DNA of 64,000 nucleotides, taken from positions 930,001-994,000 of the forward strand of contig NZ_PZZP01000001.1 of assembly GCF_003046315.1 (NCBI RefSeq), written 5' to 3'. Of this stretch, positions 43,359 to 52,889 are shown piece after piece (the first letter of the stretch is position 1; every line of letters starts with the position of its first letter). The notes under the pieces were generated by a model. That model was not told the DNA's origin. It saw only the letters and a program-made list of their open reading frames with translations, and ran no database searches. Source of the DNA: Desmospora activa DSM 45169 (GTDB lineage: Bacteria > Bacillota > Bacilli > Thermoactinomycetales > DSM-45169). The translations under genes and the position numbers were made by a program.

Positions 43359-43901
43359 TCACTCTCCATCCATTGCAATTTCAAACTGAATTTTGCCCAA
43401 TGTACTATAGGTTTCACCGTGGACCACTTCTCCAAGTTCCAAGTTGAATGATTTTACCTCATCGGTAGTCAATTTCTTGTTATTATCAGTGGTAAAAGAC
43501 AGGACACCATCTTGTTTAACCCCAGCGGATACGTCTCCTCCAACACTATCCCCCATAAACATGTTGGCGGTTAACTGCATTTGCATATCGGGGATCACGA
43601 TCTTTCCGTCCATATCCGGATAAATGGTGATGGGGTGACTTGCGGTGTTTTCCAGGTTGATCCCCACATCGATTTTATCCTCCCGTACTACAACCTCTGC
43701 CACCGTCACTTTTAAGCCGCCGACATCTTTGGTTTCATTAACAGTGGTACGTTTTTCGCCATCGTTTTTCCCTTGATCATTCTGTTTATTCTCTTCATTG
43801 CCGGAGGCATCTTCCGCACCAGTGCTGACATCATCAGGTCCACAACCAACTAAAGCAAAAGCAAACAGACAAATGATTGCCATGAATCCGATTTTTTTCA
43901 A
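43359..43901 (-). CDS. Lipoprotein, DUF4352/DUF5067-like
   Basis: 180 residues. Lipobox A-L-V-G-C (Cys20), low-complexity acidic linker, then an immunoglobulin-like beta domain (V-T-V-A-E-V-V-V, I-T-I-Y-P-D). TTG start with GAGGGGGA upstream. Related to the broken gene at 39717. Co-transcribed with the excisionase-like and DUF4064 genes. Surface lipoproteins in prophages often alter phage superinfection; that is inference. Confidence 0.75.
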   Translation of the reverse strand: MKKIGFMAIICLFAFALVGCGPDDVSTGAEDASGNEENKQNDQGKNDGEKRTTVNETKDVGGLKVTVAEVVVREDKIDVGINLENTASHPITIYPDMDGKIVIPDMQMQLTANMFMGDSVGGDVSAGVKQDGVLSFTTDNNKKLTTDEVKSFNLELGEVVHGETYSTLGKIQFEIAMDGE

Positions 43902-44101
43902 TTTGAATCCCCCTCATTTTTGACTAGTTTATCGACTTCTTCTTCGCTAATCCGCCAGACTGACATGAGTTTTGTTCCCTTGATCTTGCCATCCCTCATC
44001 CATTTCTTGATTGTGAGAGGTGAAACCGCCAACCTCTCAGCCGCTTCCTTGGGCGTGATTAAACGATCTTTTTTTTGTTGAGTATCACCCACTTTATTCA
44101 T
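43898..44101 (-). CDS. Excisionase-like helix-turn-helix protein
   Basis: 67 residues with a MerR/excisionase-type winged helix (L-I-T-P-K-E-A-A-E-R-L-A-V-S, K-K-W-M-R-D-G-K-I, V-W-R-I). It lies 180 bases from attR, so it may be the recombination directionality factor, although serine integrases use very varied ones and this operon also holds a lipoprotein. AAAGGAG precedes the start. The stop overlaps the next gene start by 4 bases. Confidence 0.75.
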   Translation of the reverse strand: MNKVGDTQQKKDRLITPKEAAERLAVSPLTIKKWMRDGKIKGTKLMSVWRISEEEVDKLVKNEGDSN

Positions 44102-44257
44102 CTCTCCTTTCTTACCGCATCTGCAATAAAAATAATAGAATTTACCGGTAAACCCGTCAATTGGTAGCTATCTTTATCTATCGTTTCCTATCTGAAGTTA
44201 TCTCCACCTCTCATTAGCGATCTGAACCCATTTTCACGCAAAAAAAATTTGGGATCA

Positions 44258-44308
44258 AAGCCCAAATAAGTCTTTATATAATGATGAGTAATTTGGTGTT
44301 AAGTACTT
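44258..44308. other. attR, right prophage attachment site
   Basis: Junction where MFS coding sequence resumes (ATG AGT AAT TTG). Core shared with attL is ATG. An ATTTGGG/CCCAAAT hairpin lies on the phage side at about 44247-44265. Confidence 0.6.
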
Positions 44309-44814
44309 ATATTGTCTTTTTTGCATACCAAGCATTGGGATTCTCCTTGACGCTGGTGGGTCTTTTGTTAGTCGTGTCAGAAACGGCCGGTTCCGTGGGC
44401 AGGATTGTATGGGGACTCATCAGTGATCGTTGGGGTGGTCGGCGGTTGGCAGTTTTACTGATTATCGCCCTGGGCACTTTGATATGCAGTCTGCTAGCTT
44501 CCTTGTGGCAACCGGATTGGTCGTTTGCGTGGTTGGTGGTGCTGGTGGCTGTTTTCGGTTTTTGTATCTGCGACTTTAACGGAATCTGGATGAATGCAGC
44601 CACAGAATCGGTTCCTGAGAGGCAAGCGGGCTTGGCCAGCGGCTTTAGTGTCTCCTTAGGATCTTGGGGTGTAGTGTTAGGGCCACCGTTGTTTGGCTGG
44701 GTGGTGGATTTGACCAGTGGGTACACCGTGGCGTGGTTGTTGTTGGCTGGTGTGATGGTTGGGGTGATTGCGATGTTACTCATCGTGATGCGTATACCTG
44801 AACACAAGAACTGA
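44284..44814 (+). pseudogene. MFS transporter, C-terminal part
   Basis: About 177 codons continuing the gene at 1828: six hydrophobic helices with the second MFS loop motif G-L-I-S-D-R-W-G-G-R-R. It has no start or promoter of its own. Joined at the ATG it is in frame with the second frame of the left part. No clear terminator follows. Confidence 0.85.
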
Positions 44815-45376
44815 CCCGTCTCAACGATACTGGGAAGTGATCCGGTTGCTTCCACTTACCACCGGCTTTTAGGGAATGATTCAGGCCAGGAACTGGCCTT
44901 TGTGGAGAGTCGGCAGGAGTCGGTTCGATGAAACGAGAAGTTCGTCATTTGAAATGGCGAGAGGTTCACAACACAAACAAACACTCCTCCGCGATGGAAT
45001 TCTAACATATTTATCCACTTTTTTGACACACAGTATAGTTCAACATTTGAACGGAATCTTGACAAGGAATCAAGAAGTAAAATACTAAACAGAATACAGA
45101 CAATCCCGGAAATCTCGCCGGTTTAAAAACAAATCTCTTTCTTTGTGCTGATGATTCAGCACTTTTTTTGTCGAACTTTAGGAAATTTCCCCTAAAAACC
45201 GATGTCCTTTGACAAGGGAATGAACCAATATTTCCTGTGATTACGCTTCCATTTGTCGAATACAGTCATAAGTTTTCGACCTATTCACTAAAATATAACA
45301 ATGGAGGGGATTGTATAAAATTAGATTTTTTATTAGCATATGGAAATAAATAGAGAGAAAGGGGCCCGATCATTCA
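44815..45376. other. Gene-free interval of 562 bases
   Basis: No convincing gene. It contains a terminator (45145-45169) and the leader of the DUF4912 gene, with GGAGGGG near 45303 and GAAAGGGG near 45357. Confidence 0.5.
45145..45169 (+). terminator. Intrinsic terminator in the gap
   Basis: GTGCTG-ATGATT-CAGCAC followed by seven T. It marks the end of an older transcript; no gene with a start is seen before it except the MFS remnant. Confidence 0.8.
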
Positions 45377-46108
45377 GTGGATCAACAGTTGAATTGGGAA
45401 AGGGTACAAAGGCGGTTGGAAGCAGGGGCAAGTTATCGGCAGATGGCGGAAGCACTTGGTTTAACGTTGGGACAGTTTCGCTACCGTCTGCAAAAATACC
45501 GGAAAGCGATGGAAGAGATTGCAGTCACACAAGCAGAACCCCGACTGGAACGACCGGAATGGAAAGAAGATAGCCGTCTGTGGGAGGAGGAGTGGGTGCA
45601 AACAGGGATCGAAGATCGTCTGATCCTAATGGCGAAGGATCCCTGGACACTATTTGCTCACTGGCGGGTAAGCCCGTTACAACAGCGATTGGTGTGTCGT
45701 CATTTTGAGTCGGAGTGGGGACGACTGCCTTTTTCCTTGCGGTTATGTGATGTGACTGATCTACATTATGACGGTAAACATGCCCATTCCATCCGGGTGG
45801 AAAATACGCACCCACTGGCGGATCGCTATTGGTTGGCAGGAGTCACACCCGGGCGCCATTATTTAGCAGAATGGGGAACATGGACGCTGGAAGGCCATTT
45901 TTTTACCCTTCTCTGTTCAAATGTTGTAAAAACACCGCGGATACTGGAAGAGCGAAATCGAGCGGTGTTGAAGATGGAGCCGGTCGCCTCGGAAAAAACA
46001 ACGGCGACGACCGATCTGGAAAAACCCTTTTACCCTGATATCGCTGATAGGTGGAATGATCGCTTCGACGGATATACATGGGTGGAGAAAAAGGAGGGTG
46101 ACAGATGA
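45377..46108 (+). CDS. DUF4912 protein
   Basis: 243 residues. N-terminal HTH-like stretch (A-S-Y-R-Q-M-A-E-A-L-G-L-T-L-G-Q-F-R), then the DUF4912 domain from about 75 (D-R-L-I-L-M-A-K-D-P-W-T-L-F-A-H-W), an Ig-like fold often found with sugar-polymer genes. GTG start; ends in an ATGA overlap with the GH57-GT4 gene, so it acts with that enzyme. Confidence 0.82.
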   Translation: MDQQLNWERVQRRLEAGASYRQMAEALGLTLGQFRYRLQKYRKAMEEIAVTQAEPRLERPEWKEDSRLWEEEWVQTGIEDRLILMAKDPWTLFAHWRVSPLQQRLVCRHFESEWGRLPFSLRLCDVTDLHYDGKHAHSIRVENTHPLADRYWLAGVTPGRHYLAEWGTWTLEGHFFTLLCSNVVKTPRILEERNRAVLKMEPVASEKTTATTDLEKPFYPDIADRWNDRFDGYTWVEKKEGDR

Positions 46109-48930
46109 GTCACGGTTATTTCGCTCTTGTACTTCATGCCCACCTTCCTTATGTACGCCATCCGGAACGAGACGATGTCCTAGAAGAACGGTGGCTGTAT
46201 GAAGCGGTAACGGAATGTTATATTCCACTGTTGCAGGTTTTTCAAGGATTGCAACGGGATGGAGTGGACTTTCGCTTGGCTTTATCCATCAGTCCACCTC
46301 TGGCGGCGATGCTGGCGGATCCGCTTTTACAAAAACGGACGGCGGCTCACTTGGAGCAGTTGGTAGAACTGGGAGAGCGGGAAGTGGAACGGACGGTGGG
46401 GGATGCTTCCTTCCACCCCTTGGCACGGATGTATCGAGATCGCTTTCAGGGAGCGCGGGATTTTTATCAAGAGGTGCAAGGCGATCTATTGCAAGAGTTT
46501 TGCCGTTTGGAAGCAGCAGGGAGGCTGGAGTTGTTTACGGCGGTGGGAACCCATCCCTTTTTACCGTATCTGTTGCGGGAGGAAACAATGCGCGCTCACA
46601 TTCAAGCGGCGGTCGCTTCCCATGAACGGTTGTTGGGGCGACGTCCGCGGGGAATCTGGTTGCCGGAGTGCGGGTTTGTCCCCGGGGTGGATCGACTGTT
46701 GCGAGAGGCGGACATTCAGTGGTTTTGCGTCGATAGTCACGCGGTTGCTGCTGCAGCCCCTCCTTCTCGCTTGGGCACGACCTCCCCGATTCTCACCTCC
46801 GCGGGGGTTGCGGCTTTCGCCCGTGATCCGCAGTCGTCGGAACAGGTGTGGAGCTCTCGTACGGGCTATCCCGGTGATTACGATTATCGTGAATACTACC
46901 GCGATATCGGCTATGACCTGGATTGGGAGACGATCGGGTCCTATGTTCATCCCGAGGGTATCCGCCTTCATACCGGCTTTAAATATTACCGTATCACAGG
47001 ATACGGGGCGCACAAGGAGCCGTATAACCCGGAGTGGGCACGGGAAAAAGCGGCTGGGCACGCCCGTCATTTCTTAGCGGAAAGACAGGCGCAGGTGCGG
47101 GCAGAGCGGCAAAAGCATGGACGTCATCCGGTGATTACCGCCCCCTTTGATGCGGAATTGTTTGGTCACTGGTGGTTTGAGGGACCCCTTTTTCTCGATA
47201 TGTTGTTTCGGCAGATGCATTTTGATCAAGCGGATGTGAAGTCGATCACCCCAACGCAGTATTTGGAGCGTTACACCGATTATCCTGTCTGTGAGATGGA
47301 GATGAGCTCCTGGGGACGCCACGGTTATGGAGATGTATGGTTGCAAGGGAAGAATGAGTGGATTTATCCGGTGATACAGAAGGCGGAAGAGCAGTTTAAT
47401 CACCTGGTTCATCGCATAGAACCGGTCTCTTCTCAAATGCAACGAGCCATGGCGCAAGCGGGTCGGGAGTTGATGCTGGCCCAGTCCAGCGATTGGGCAT
47501 TTATCATGGATAGTCAAACCATGGTGGAGTATGCGATCAAACGGACAAAACAACATATTGCACGCTTTGATCGATTAGCGGCGATGATTGAAGCAGATGC
47601 GGTGGATGAGGAGTGGCTGGCTCAGGTTGAGGAGCTGGATGGGCTGTTTCCGGATTTAAATCCGGCATGGTTTCGCTCCCCTTGGCGGCAGAAGCCCATT
47701 GTGAAAGGGAAACGGCCTTCCGTGTTGATGCTCACATGGGAATACCCCCCGATGACCGTGGGTGGATTGTCCCGTCATGTGTACGATTTATCCCGTTATC
47801 TGGTGCAACAGGGATGGGAGGTGCATGTGGTAACCACGGAAGTGCAGGGGTATCCGCACACAGAGACGGTGGAAGGGGTACATATTCATCGCGCTCATGT
47901 GATGAAGCCCTTTGGCAACCAGTTTTATCACTGGGTGTTTCAGTTGAACCGCATGCTGCTGGATACTTGTCGTTCCCTAATGGCTGCGGGGCATTGCTTT
48001 GATGTTGTTCATGCGCACGATTGGTTGGTAAGTGCGGCGGCCCAAGGACTAAAAGAGGCCTTCCACCTGCCGCTGGTAGCCACCATCCACGCGACTGAGC
48101 ATGGGCGTAATCAGGGGATCCATACCGAGCTACAGCAACGCATCCATCGCTTGGAATGGGAGCTCACTTATGAAGCCGCGCGCGTGATTGTGTGCAGTCG
48201 GCATATGGAGCGGGAAGTACAGGATGTGTTTCAACTGCCTACGGATAAAATGCGAGTGATTCCCAATGGTGTCGATCCCGCTCTGCTCCAACCGCCATCG
48301 CTAAACGAGGGAGGGCCTGAACCTTTTGCCCGTAGCGGTGAGCGCATCATTTTGTTCGTCGGCCGACTGGTACGGGAAAAAGGGGTGAGCACATTATTGG
48401 AGGCGGCAGTAGAAGTTGTGAAGGTTCATCCCGACACCAAATGGATCATCGTGGGCAAAGGTCCGATGAAGGAGGTGTGGGAAGCAGAAGCGCAGCGGCT
48501 GGGATTGGCGGAAAAAATACTATTCACCGGATTTATCAGCGACGCTGACCGCAATCGCTTGTTACAACTGGCGGAGATCGCAGTGTTTCCCAGTTGGTAT
48601 GAACCCTTTGGCATTGTGGCTTTGGAAGCGATGGCTGCCGGAACGTCTGTGGTCGTCTCGGATACAGGCGGTTTGGCGGATGTGGTAGACCATGACAAAA
48701 ATGGGCTAAAGGCGTACCCCGGCGATGCCACCTCTCTGCTTCGACAGATTCGCACGTTGTTGGAAGATGGAGGGAAATCCCGCCGACTGGCGGAAGCGGC
48801 CCGGGAACACATTTACCGTTTTGACTGGAAGCGAATCGCCGACCAGACCACCGCCGTCTATCAAGAGATGATCGCCCCCGAGGCGATCGATGTTCGGGAA
48901 GAAGTGGCTGCACACCATGAATCCCGTTGA
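46105..48930 (+). CDS. GH57 1,4-alpha-glucan branching enzyme fused to GT4 glycosyltransferase
   Basis: 941 residues. GH57 at 1-525: H-A-H-L-P-Y at 11-16, nucleophile Glu188 in G-I-W-L-P-E-C-G, and acid/base Asp349 in F-D-A-E-L-F-G-H-W-W, both close to the positions in known GH57 branching enzymes; DUF1957 C-terminal region to about 525. GT4 at 538-925: E-Y-P-P-x-x-V-G-G-L-S, V-H-A-H-D-W, and W-Y-E-P-F-G-I-V-A-L-E-A-M-A-A-G-T. One chain thus could extend and branch an alpha-glucan. ATG overlaps the DUF4912 gene by 4 bases. Confidence 0.92.
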   Translation: MSHGYFALVLHAHLPYVRHPERDDVLEERWLYEAVTECYIPLLQVFQGLQRDGVDFRLALSISPPLAAMLADPLLQKRTAAHLEQLVELGEREVERTVGDASFHPLARMYRDRFQGARDFYQEVQGDLLQEFCRLEAAGRLELFTAVGTHPFLPYLLREETMRAHIQAAVASHERLLGRRPRGIWLPECGFVPGVDRLLREADIQWFCVDSHAVAAAAPPSRLGTTSPILTSAGVAAFARDPQSSEQVWSSRTGYPGDYDYREYYRDIGYDLDWETIGSYVHPEGIRLHTGFKYYRITGYGAHKEPYNPEWAREKAAGHARHFLAERQAQVRAERQKHGRHPVITAPFDAELFGHWWFEGPLFLDMLFRQMHFDQADVKSITPTQYLERYTDYPVCEMEMSSWGRHGYGDVWLQGKNEWIYPVIQKAEEQFNHLVHRIEPVSSQMQRAMAQAGRELMLAQSSDWAFIMDSQTMVEYAIKRTKQHIARFDRLAAMIEADAVDEEWLAQVEELDGLFPDLNPAWFRSPWRQKPIVKGKRPSVLMLTWEYPPMTVGGLSRHVYDLSRYLVQQGWEVHVVTTEVQGYPHTETVEGVHIHRAHVMKPFGNQFYHWVFQLNRMLLDTCRSLMAAGHCFDVVHAHDWLVSAAAQGLKEAFHLPLVATIHATEHGRNQGIHTELQQRIHRLEWELTYEAARVIVCSRHMEREVQDVFQLPTDKMRVIPNGVDPALLQPPSLNEGGPEPFARSGERIILFVGRLVREKGVSTLLEAAVEVVKVHPDTKWIIVGKGPMKEVWEAEAQRLGLAEKILFTGFISDADRNRLLQLAEIAVFPSWYEPFGIVALEAMAAGTSVVVSDTGGLADVVDHDKNGLKAYPGDATSLLRQIRTLLEDGGKSRRLAEAAREHIYRFDWKRIADQTTAVYQEMIAPEAIDVREEVAAHHESR

Positions 48931-48972
48931 AGGGGAATTGTTAAGGGTTTAAAAAAGAGAGGAGTCGATGGA

Positions 48973-51366
48973 ATGAAAGCAGTGATTATGGCAGGCGGTA
49001 AAGGAACGCGTTTACGACCCCTGACCAATCGTTTGCCCAAGCCGATGGTTCCCCTCGTCGATAAGCCGTGCATGGAATATAGCATTGAGTTGCTGAAAAA
49101 ATACGGGATCACCGAAATTGCAGTCACGGTTCAGTATCTCCCCCATCTTATCCGCGATTATTTTGGGGACGGCAGTGAGTGGGGGGTAAAGCTTCATTAT
49201 TTTGAGGAGACGCAACCCCTGGGCACTGCGGGAAGCGTTAAAAATGCGGAAGAGTTTTTAGATGATACGTTTCTGGTGATCAGCGGCGATGCATTGACCG
49301 ATTTTGATCTGGAACAAGCGATTCGTTTTCACCGTGAGCGGATGGCGATCGGCACCTTGGTATTGACCAAAGTGGAGGTGCCGTTGGAATACGGCGTTGT
49401 GATGACACAGGAAGACGGCCGGGTCGTTCGCTTTTTGGAGAAGCCCAGTTGGAGTGAGGTTTTTAGCGATACGGTGAATACCGGTATCTATGTACTGGAG
49501 CCGGAGGTACTCTCCCTATTCAATCCGGGTCAGGTGTTTGATTTTAGCAAGGATCTATTTCCGTTGTTACTGGCAAACGAGTTGCCGCTGTTTGGAATGG
49601 TAGCTGCGGGATATTGGTCGGATATCGGCAACTTGGAACAATATCGGCAGGCCCAGTGGGATCTGTTGGAGGGGCGGGTGGTCGCTGATGTAAAAGGGGA
49701 GGAGTGGTCTCCCGGCATTCGGGTGATGCCCGGTGCCCGAGTGAAGGAGCCTTCAACTTTGTCTGCACCGGCGTTTGTAGGAGCTGGAACCCAGATAGAA
49801 GCAGGGGCACAAGTAGGACCACATGCCATCCTGGGTCGCTACAATCGGGTGGCAACCGCTGCCAATCTGGAGCAGACGGTGTTATGGAATCGAAATGATA
49901 TCGCCGTCGCCGCTCGGCTGGCGGGAAGCACCCTAACCAATGAAGTGATCGTCAGTGAGGGGGCGTGTGTCGAGGAACGGACTGTGGTGGGAGAGAAGAC
50001 GAGGATTGGTGAACGGGCACTTCTTTTATCTGGTGTAAAAGTATGGCCGGAAAAGATAGTCAGCCCCGGTGCGATTGTTACTGAATCCTTGGTGTGGGAG
50101 TCTCATGGAGTTCACGGCTGGTTTGGCCATGATGGCGTCAGCGGGATTACCAATCGGGAGCTGACACCGGAACGGGCAGGACGGATGGCCGCAGCCTTTG
50201 CCAGTATGTTAGGGGAAGGGTCAACCGTAGTGGTCGGTCGGGATGGAGACGCGTTTGCGGATATCCTGCAATTATCGGTTACAGCCAGTATGCTCGCGGC
50301 GGGAGTTCGGGTGATGGATACGGGAGTGACACCAGCACCGGTTATTCGATATGCTTGTCATTTACACCAAGCAAAGGGTGGAGTGTACATTCGACGGCTG
50401 GATGAAAAAGGAGAACGAACGGTACTACAATTTTTTGATCAACACGGATTACCCCTAAGCCCTGGAATGGAACGAAAGGTGGAGCAAACCTTACATCAAG
50501 AGGAGTTCTCTCGCCCTGCCACCGCTTTTGGCACACTGGAGCAGGCGGAGAATGTACAGAAACGATATCGCAACGCGCTACTAGAAGAAGTAGACGGCAA
50601 ACAAATCCGTTCTCATGCTTTTACGGTAGTGTTGTATGCCGGTGATTGGCAGCTGTATCCGCTTATACAATCGCTGTTGGAAGGATTGGGCTGCCGAGTG
50701 GTGACAGTGCTGGGTACCAACGCTTCTCTGGAACGATTTATCGTGGATCATGAAGCCGATCTTGGTGTTTATATCGGGTCCAACGGACAGACCGTCCGCT
50801 GGTATACTGAAACAGGGCAGGCGTTGACAGCAGAAGAGCAGACGTTGGTAGAAACATTGTTGGCGATTAAACGGGAAAAAATCGTTCCCATCGCAGTGAC
50901 AGCTCCTGTGGAAGCAACGGAAATCGCGAATAGCGCGGGGATGGATGTAATACCCGTCCCAGCATCGACACGGGCGCGCTTAGAACCCCAACACCGCCGT
51001 TCATGGCAACTATATGGGGATGGTTGTGCCGCAACCGCAGTGTTGTTAGAGCATTTGTCCCAAAGGGGATTCACTTTGGAAAAGCTCGTCCAAAGTTTGC
51101 CACCGGTTTATATGAAATCGGAGTCGATCTTTTGTCCCGCAGAGGCAAAGGGACAGGTGATGCGCTGCTTAATGGAAGAATGGAAGGATCACAATTTGGA
51201 ACTGCTGGACGGGATCAAAATTTGGGAGGGAGAGGATTGGGTGTTGATCCGCCCTGATCGCGAGCAGGCACGGGTGGAAGTAGTGGCTCAGGGCGAGACA
51301 TCCGCCGATGTGGAGCGCCTTTTGGATGGTCATAAAAAGAAGATTTTACAATATCGAGAGGGTTAG
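48973..51366 (+). CDS. Sugar-1-phosphate nucleotidyltransferase fused to phosphomannomutase-like domain
   Basis: 797 residues. Nucleotidyltransferase 1-235 with [11 protein letters not shown] and K-P-M; left-handed beta-helix hexapeptide repeats about 240-370; then a phosphohexomutase-like region 380-790. The catalytic T-A-S-H-N-P loop of active mutases is absent; G-G-V-Y-I-R-R stands there, so this half is probably inactive or regulatory. Makes NDP-sugar (ADP- or GDP-sugar) for the neighbouring glucan enzymes; donor not readable. GAGAGGAG precedes the ATG. Confidence 0.9.
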   Translation: MKAVIMAGGKGTRLRPLTNRLPKPMVPLVDKPCMEYSIELLKKYGITEIAVTVQYLPHLIRDYFGDGSEWGVKLHYFEETQPLGTAGSVKNAEEFLDDTFLVISGDALTDFDLEQAIRFHRERMAIGTLVLTKVEVPLEYGVVMTQEDGRVVRFLEKPSWSEVFSDTVNTGIYVLEPEVLSLFNPGQVFDFSKDLFPLLLANELPLFGMVAAGYWSDIGNLEQYRQAQWDLLEGRVVADVKGEEWSPGIRVMPGARVKEPSTLSAPAFVGAGTQIEAGAQVGPHAILGRYNRVATAANLEQTVLWNRNDIAVAARLAGSTLTNEVIVSEGACVEERTVVGEKTRIGERALLLSGVKVWPEKIVSPGAIVTESLVWESHGVHGWFGHDGVSGITNRELTPERAGRMAAAFASMLGEGSTVVVGRDGDAFADILQLSVTASMLAAGVRVMDTGVTPAPVIRYACHLHQAKGGVYIRRLDEKGERTVLQFFDQHGLPLSPGMERKVEQTLHQEEFSRPATAFGTLEQAENVQKRYRNALLEEVDGKQIRSHAFTVVLYAGDWQLYPLIQSLLEGLGCRVVTVLGTNASLERFIVDHEADLGVYIGSNGQTVRWYTETGQALTAEEQTLVETLLAIKREKIVPIAVTAPVEATEIANSAGMDVIPVPASTRARLEPQHRRSWQLYGDGCAATAVLLEHLSQRGFTLEKLVQSLPPVYMKSESIFCPAEAKGQVMRCLMEEWKDHNLELLDGIKIWEGEDWVLIRPDREQARVEVVAQGETSADVERLLDGHKKKILQYREG

Positions 51367-51390
51367 ATAGAAACAAAAGAAAAGATTTTC

Positions 51391-51507
51391 GTGCAAAGCG
51401 AGACCCGGAGCGAAGCGATCGAGGCAAGACTTGTGCTTTAGTGCAAAGCGAGACCCGAAGCAAAGCGATCGAGGCGAGACTTGTGCTTTAGTGCAAAGCG
51501 AGACCCA
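51391..51507 (+). repeat. 50-base direct tandem repeat, 2.3 copies
   Basis: GTGCAAAGCGAGACCC begins at 51391, 51441 and 51491, exactly 50 bases apart. Two full units with four or so differences and a partial third. They lie between a stop codon and a terminator, in the 3' region of the nucleotidyltransferase transcript. Confidence 0.9.
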
Positions 51508-51568
51508 ATCATACTCCTATGATAGAAACAATCATTTTTGTTAGGAAGAAATTAGATACTGTAACATT

Positions 51569-51598
51569 ACCGCCGGCGGCAGGACGGCGGTTTCTTTT
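51569..51598 (+). terminator. Terminator of the glucan operon
   Basis: ACCGCC ... GGCGGT hairpin followed by TTCTTTT. Confidence 0.7.
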
Positions 51599-51625
51599 GT
51601 CGAAAAAATAGTGGGGGTGAGGAAC

Positions 51626-52603
51626 GTGCGTTTGCAAGATCCGTTATATGGAACAGTTGAGGTGGAACCGGTAATGGCGGCGTTGCTCCATACCCCTCCT
51701 CTACAACGCTTGGAAAGGGTTCATCAAGCGGGAGCAGCGGCCTTACTTCAGCCGAAGTGGAATGTTACCCGGTTGGAGCACTCCATCGGGGTGATGTTGT
51801 TGATCCGGCGGTTGGGGGGAAGTTTACCGGAGCAAGCGGCAGCATTGTTGCATGATGTCTCCCATACGGCTTTTTCCCATTTGGTTGATCAAGTGCTGGA
51901 TCATCCCGATGAGGATTATCACGAGAAGCAATTGGAGCGAGTGATTAAACATCCCGCAATCGAAGAAGCGATCGCTCCGATGGGCTGGAAGGTGGAGGAT
52001 CTATTGCCCCTGGAGCGGTGGTCCATACTGGAACAGCCAGCTCCCGACCTATGTGCCGACCGGATTGATTATACGTTGCGGGATCAATATCATTACGGTG
52101 GGTTATCGTTGCATGAGATCCATGCTTTCCTCGAGATGCTGACACTGGTGCAGGGACGGATCGCAGTACGGTCGCTGGCATGGGCGGAATGGTTTGTGGA
52201 TGCTTACTATCGGGAAGTGGTTCATTTTTTTCTCGATCCAAAGAATGTCTACGCTAATGACCGCCTCTCCACCGTATTGCGGCAAGCGATGGTGGAAGGG
52301 GTGATCACAGAGGATGACTGGATGAAAACCGATCAGAAGTTGTTGCAGCAAGTGAAAGATCGCGGCGGTGAAGCCCTCCTTCGCGACTTGTCAGAGATCC
52401 GCCCAGGTATTCGCCTGCAGATCAGCCACCCCGACGACAACTGGGATATTCATTTTAAGCAAAAGGTCCGATGGGTTGACCCGCTGGTAATCAGTAAGAA
52501 CGGAGATATTGTGCGTGCATCCCAACTTTCCACCAAAATTCGCAACCAGACGCAGGAGGCAATAGAGCGAATGAAAGCGGGAGTTTATGTGCGCATCGTT
52601 TAA
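51626..52603 (+). CDS. HD-domain phosphohydrolase
   Basis: 325 residues. H-S-I-G-V, then L-L-H-D-V-S-H-T-A-F-S-H near 75-90 supply the metal-binding His/Asp of the HD superfamily, and the later A-D-R-I-D-Y is typical of dNTPase/YdhJ-like HD proteins. Substrate unknown. GGGGTGAGG precedes the GTG at 51626; a GTG at 51611 is in frame but has no site. Confidence 0.85.
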   Translation: MRLQDPLYGTVEVEPVMAALLHTPPLQRLERVHQAGAAALLQPKWNVTRLEHSIGVMLLIRRLGGSLPEQAAALLHDVSHTAFSHLVDQVLDHPDEDYHEKQLERVIKHPAIEEAIAPMGWKVEDLLPLERWSILEQPAPDLCADRIDYTLRDQYHYGGLSLHEIHAFLEMLTLVQGRIAVRSLAWAEWFVDAYYREVVHFFLDPKNVYANDRLSTVLRQAMVEGVITEDDWMKTDQKLLQQVKDRGGEALLRDLSEIRPGIRLQISHPDDNWDIHFKQKVRWVDPLVISKNGDIVRASQLSTKIRNQTQEAIERMKAGVYVRIV

Positions 52604-52889
52604 GGGCTGAAGATTGTGAGCGGAAGTTCTACAGCTTCGGTTAGGTGTCCTTTTAAGATACATTTTCACGTGGAGTTTCTCTTGTTGGGAAAATCATAAT
52701 GTGAAGTCTAGTGATAAGGATATTCTCGTGTAGTGCGGGTGAGATTCATGCGCATTTTTTCCGTTGCGCCTTTTGGACGGGATCTAGGCGTTTCGGCTGT
52801 GTCAGGTCGGGGGGAAGAAACGTATACAAAAAGTACAGGGTTAGATTCCCTCACCGATGTCCAAGCTGGAGGGGAGAGGAGGGAAAAAG

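Noticed and set aside
51391-51507. Regular repeats suggesting a CRISPR array
   Set aside because: The 50-base units follow each other directly with no unique spacers, and no cas gene is near.
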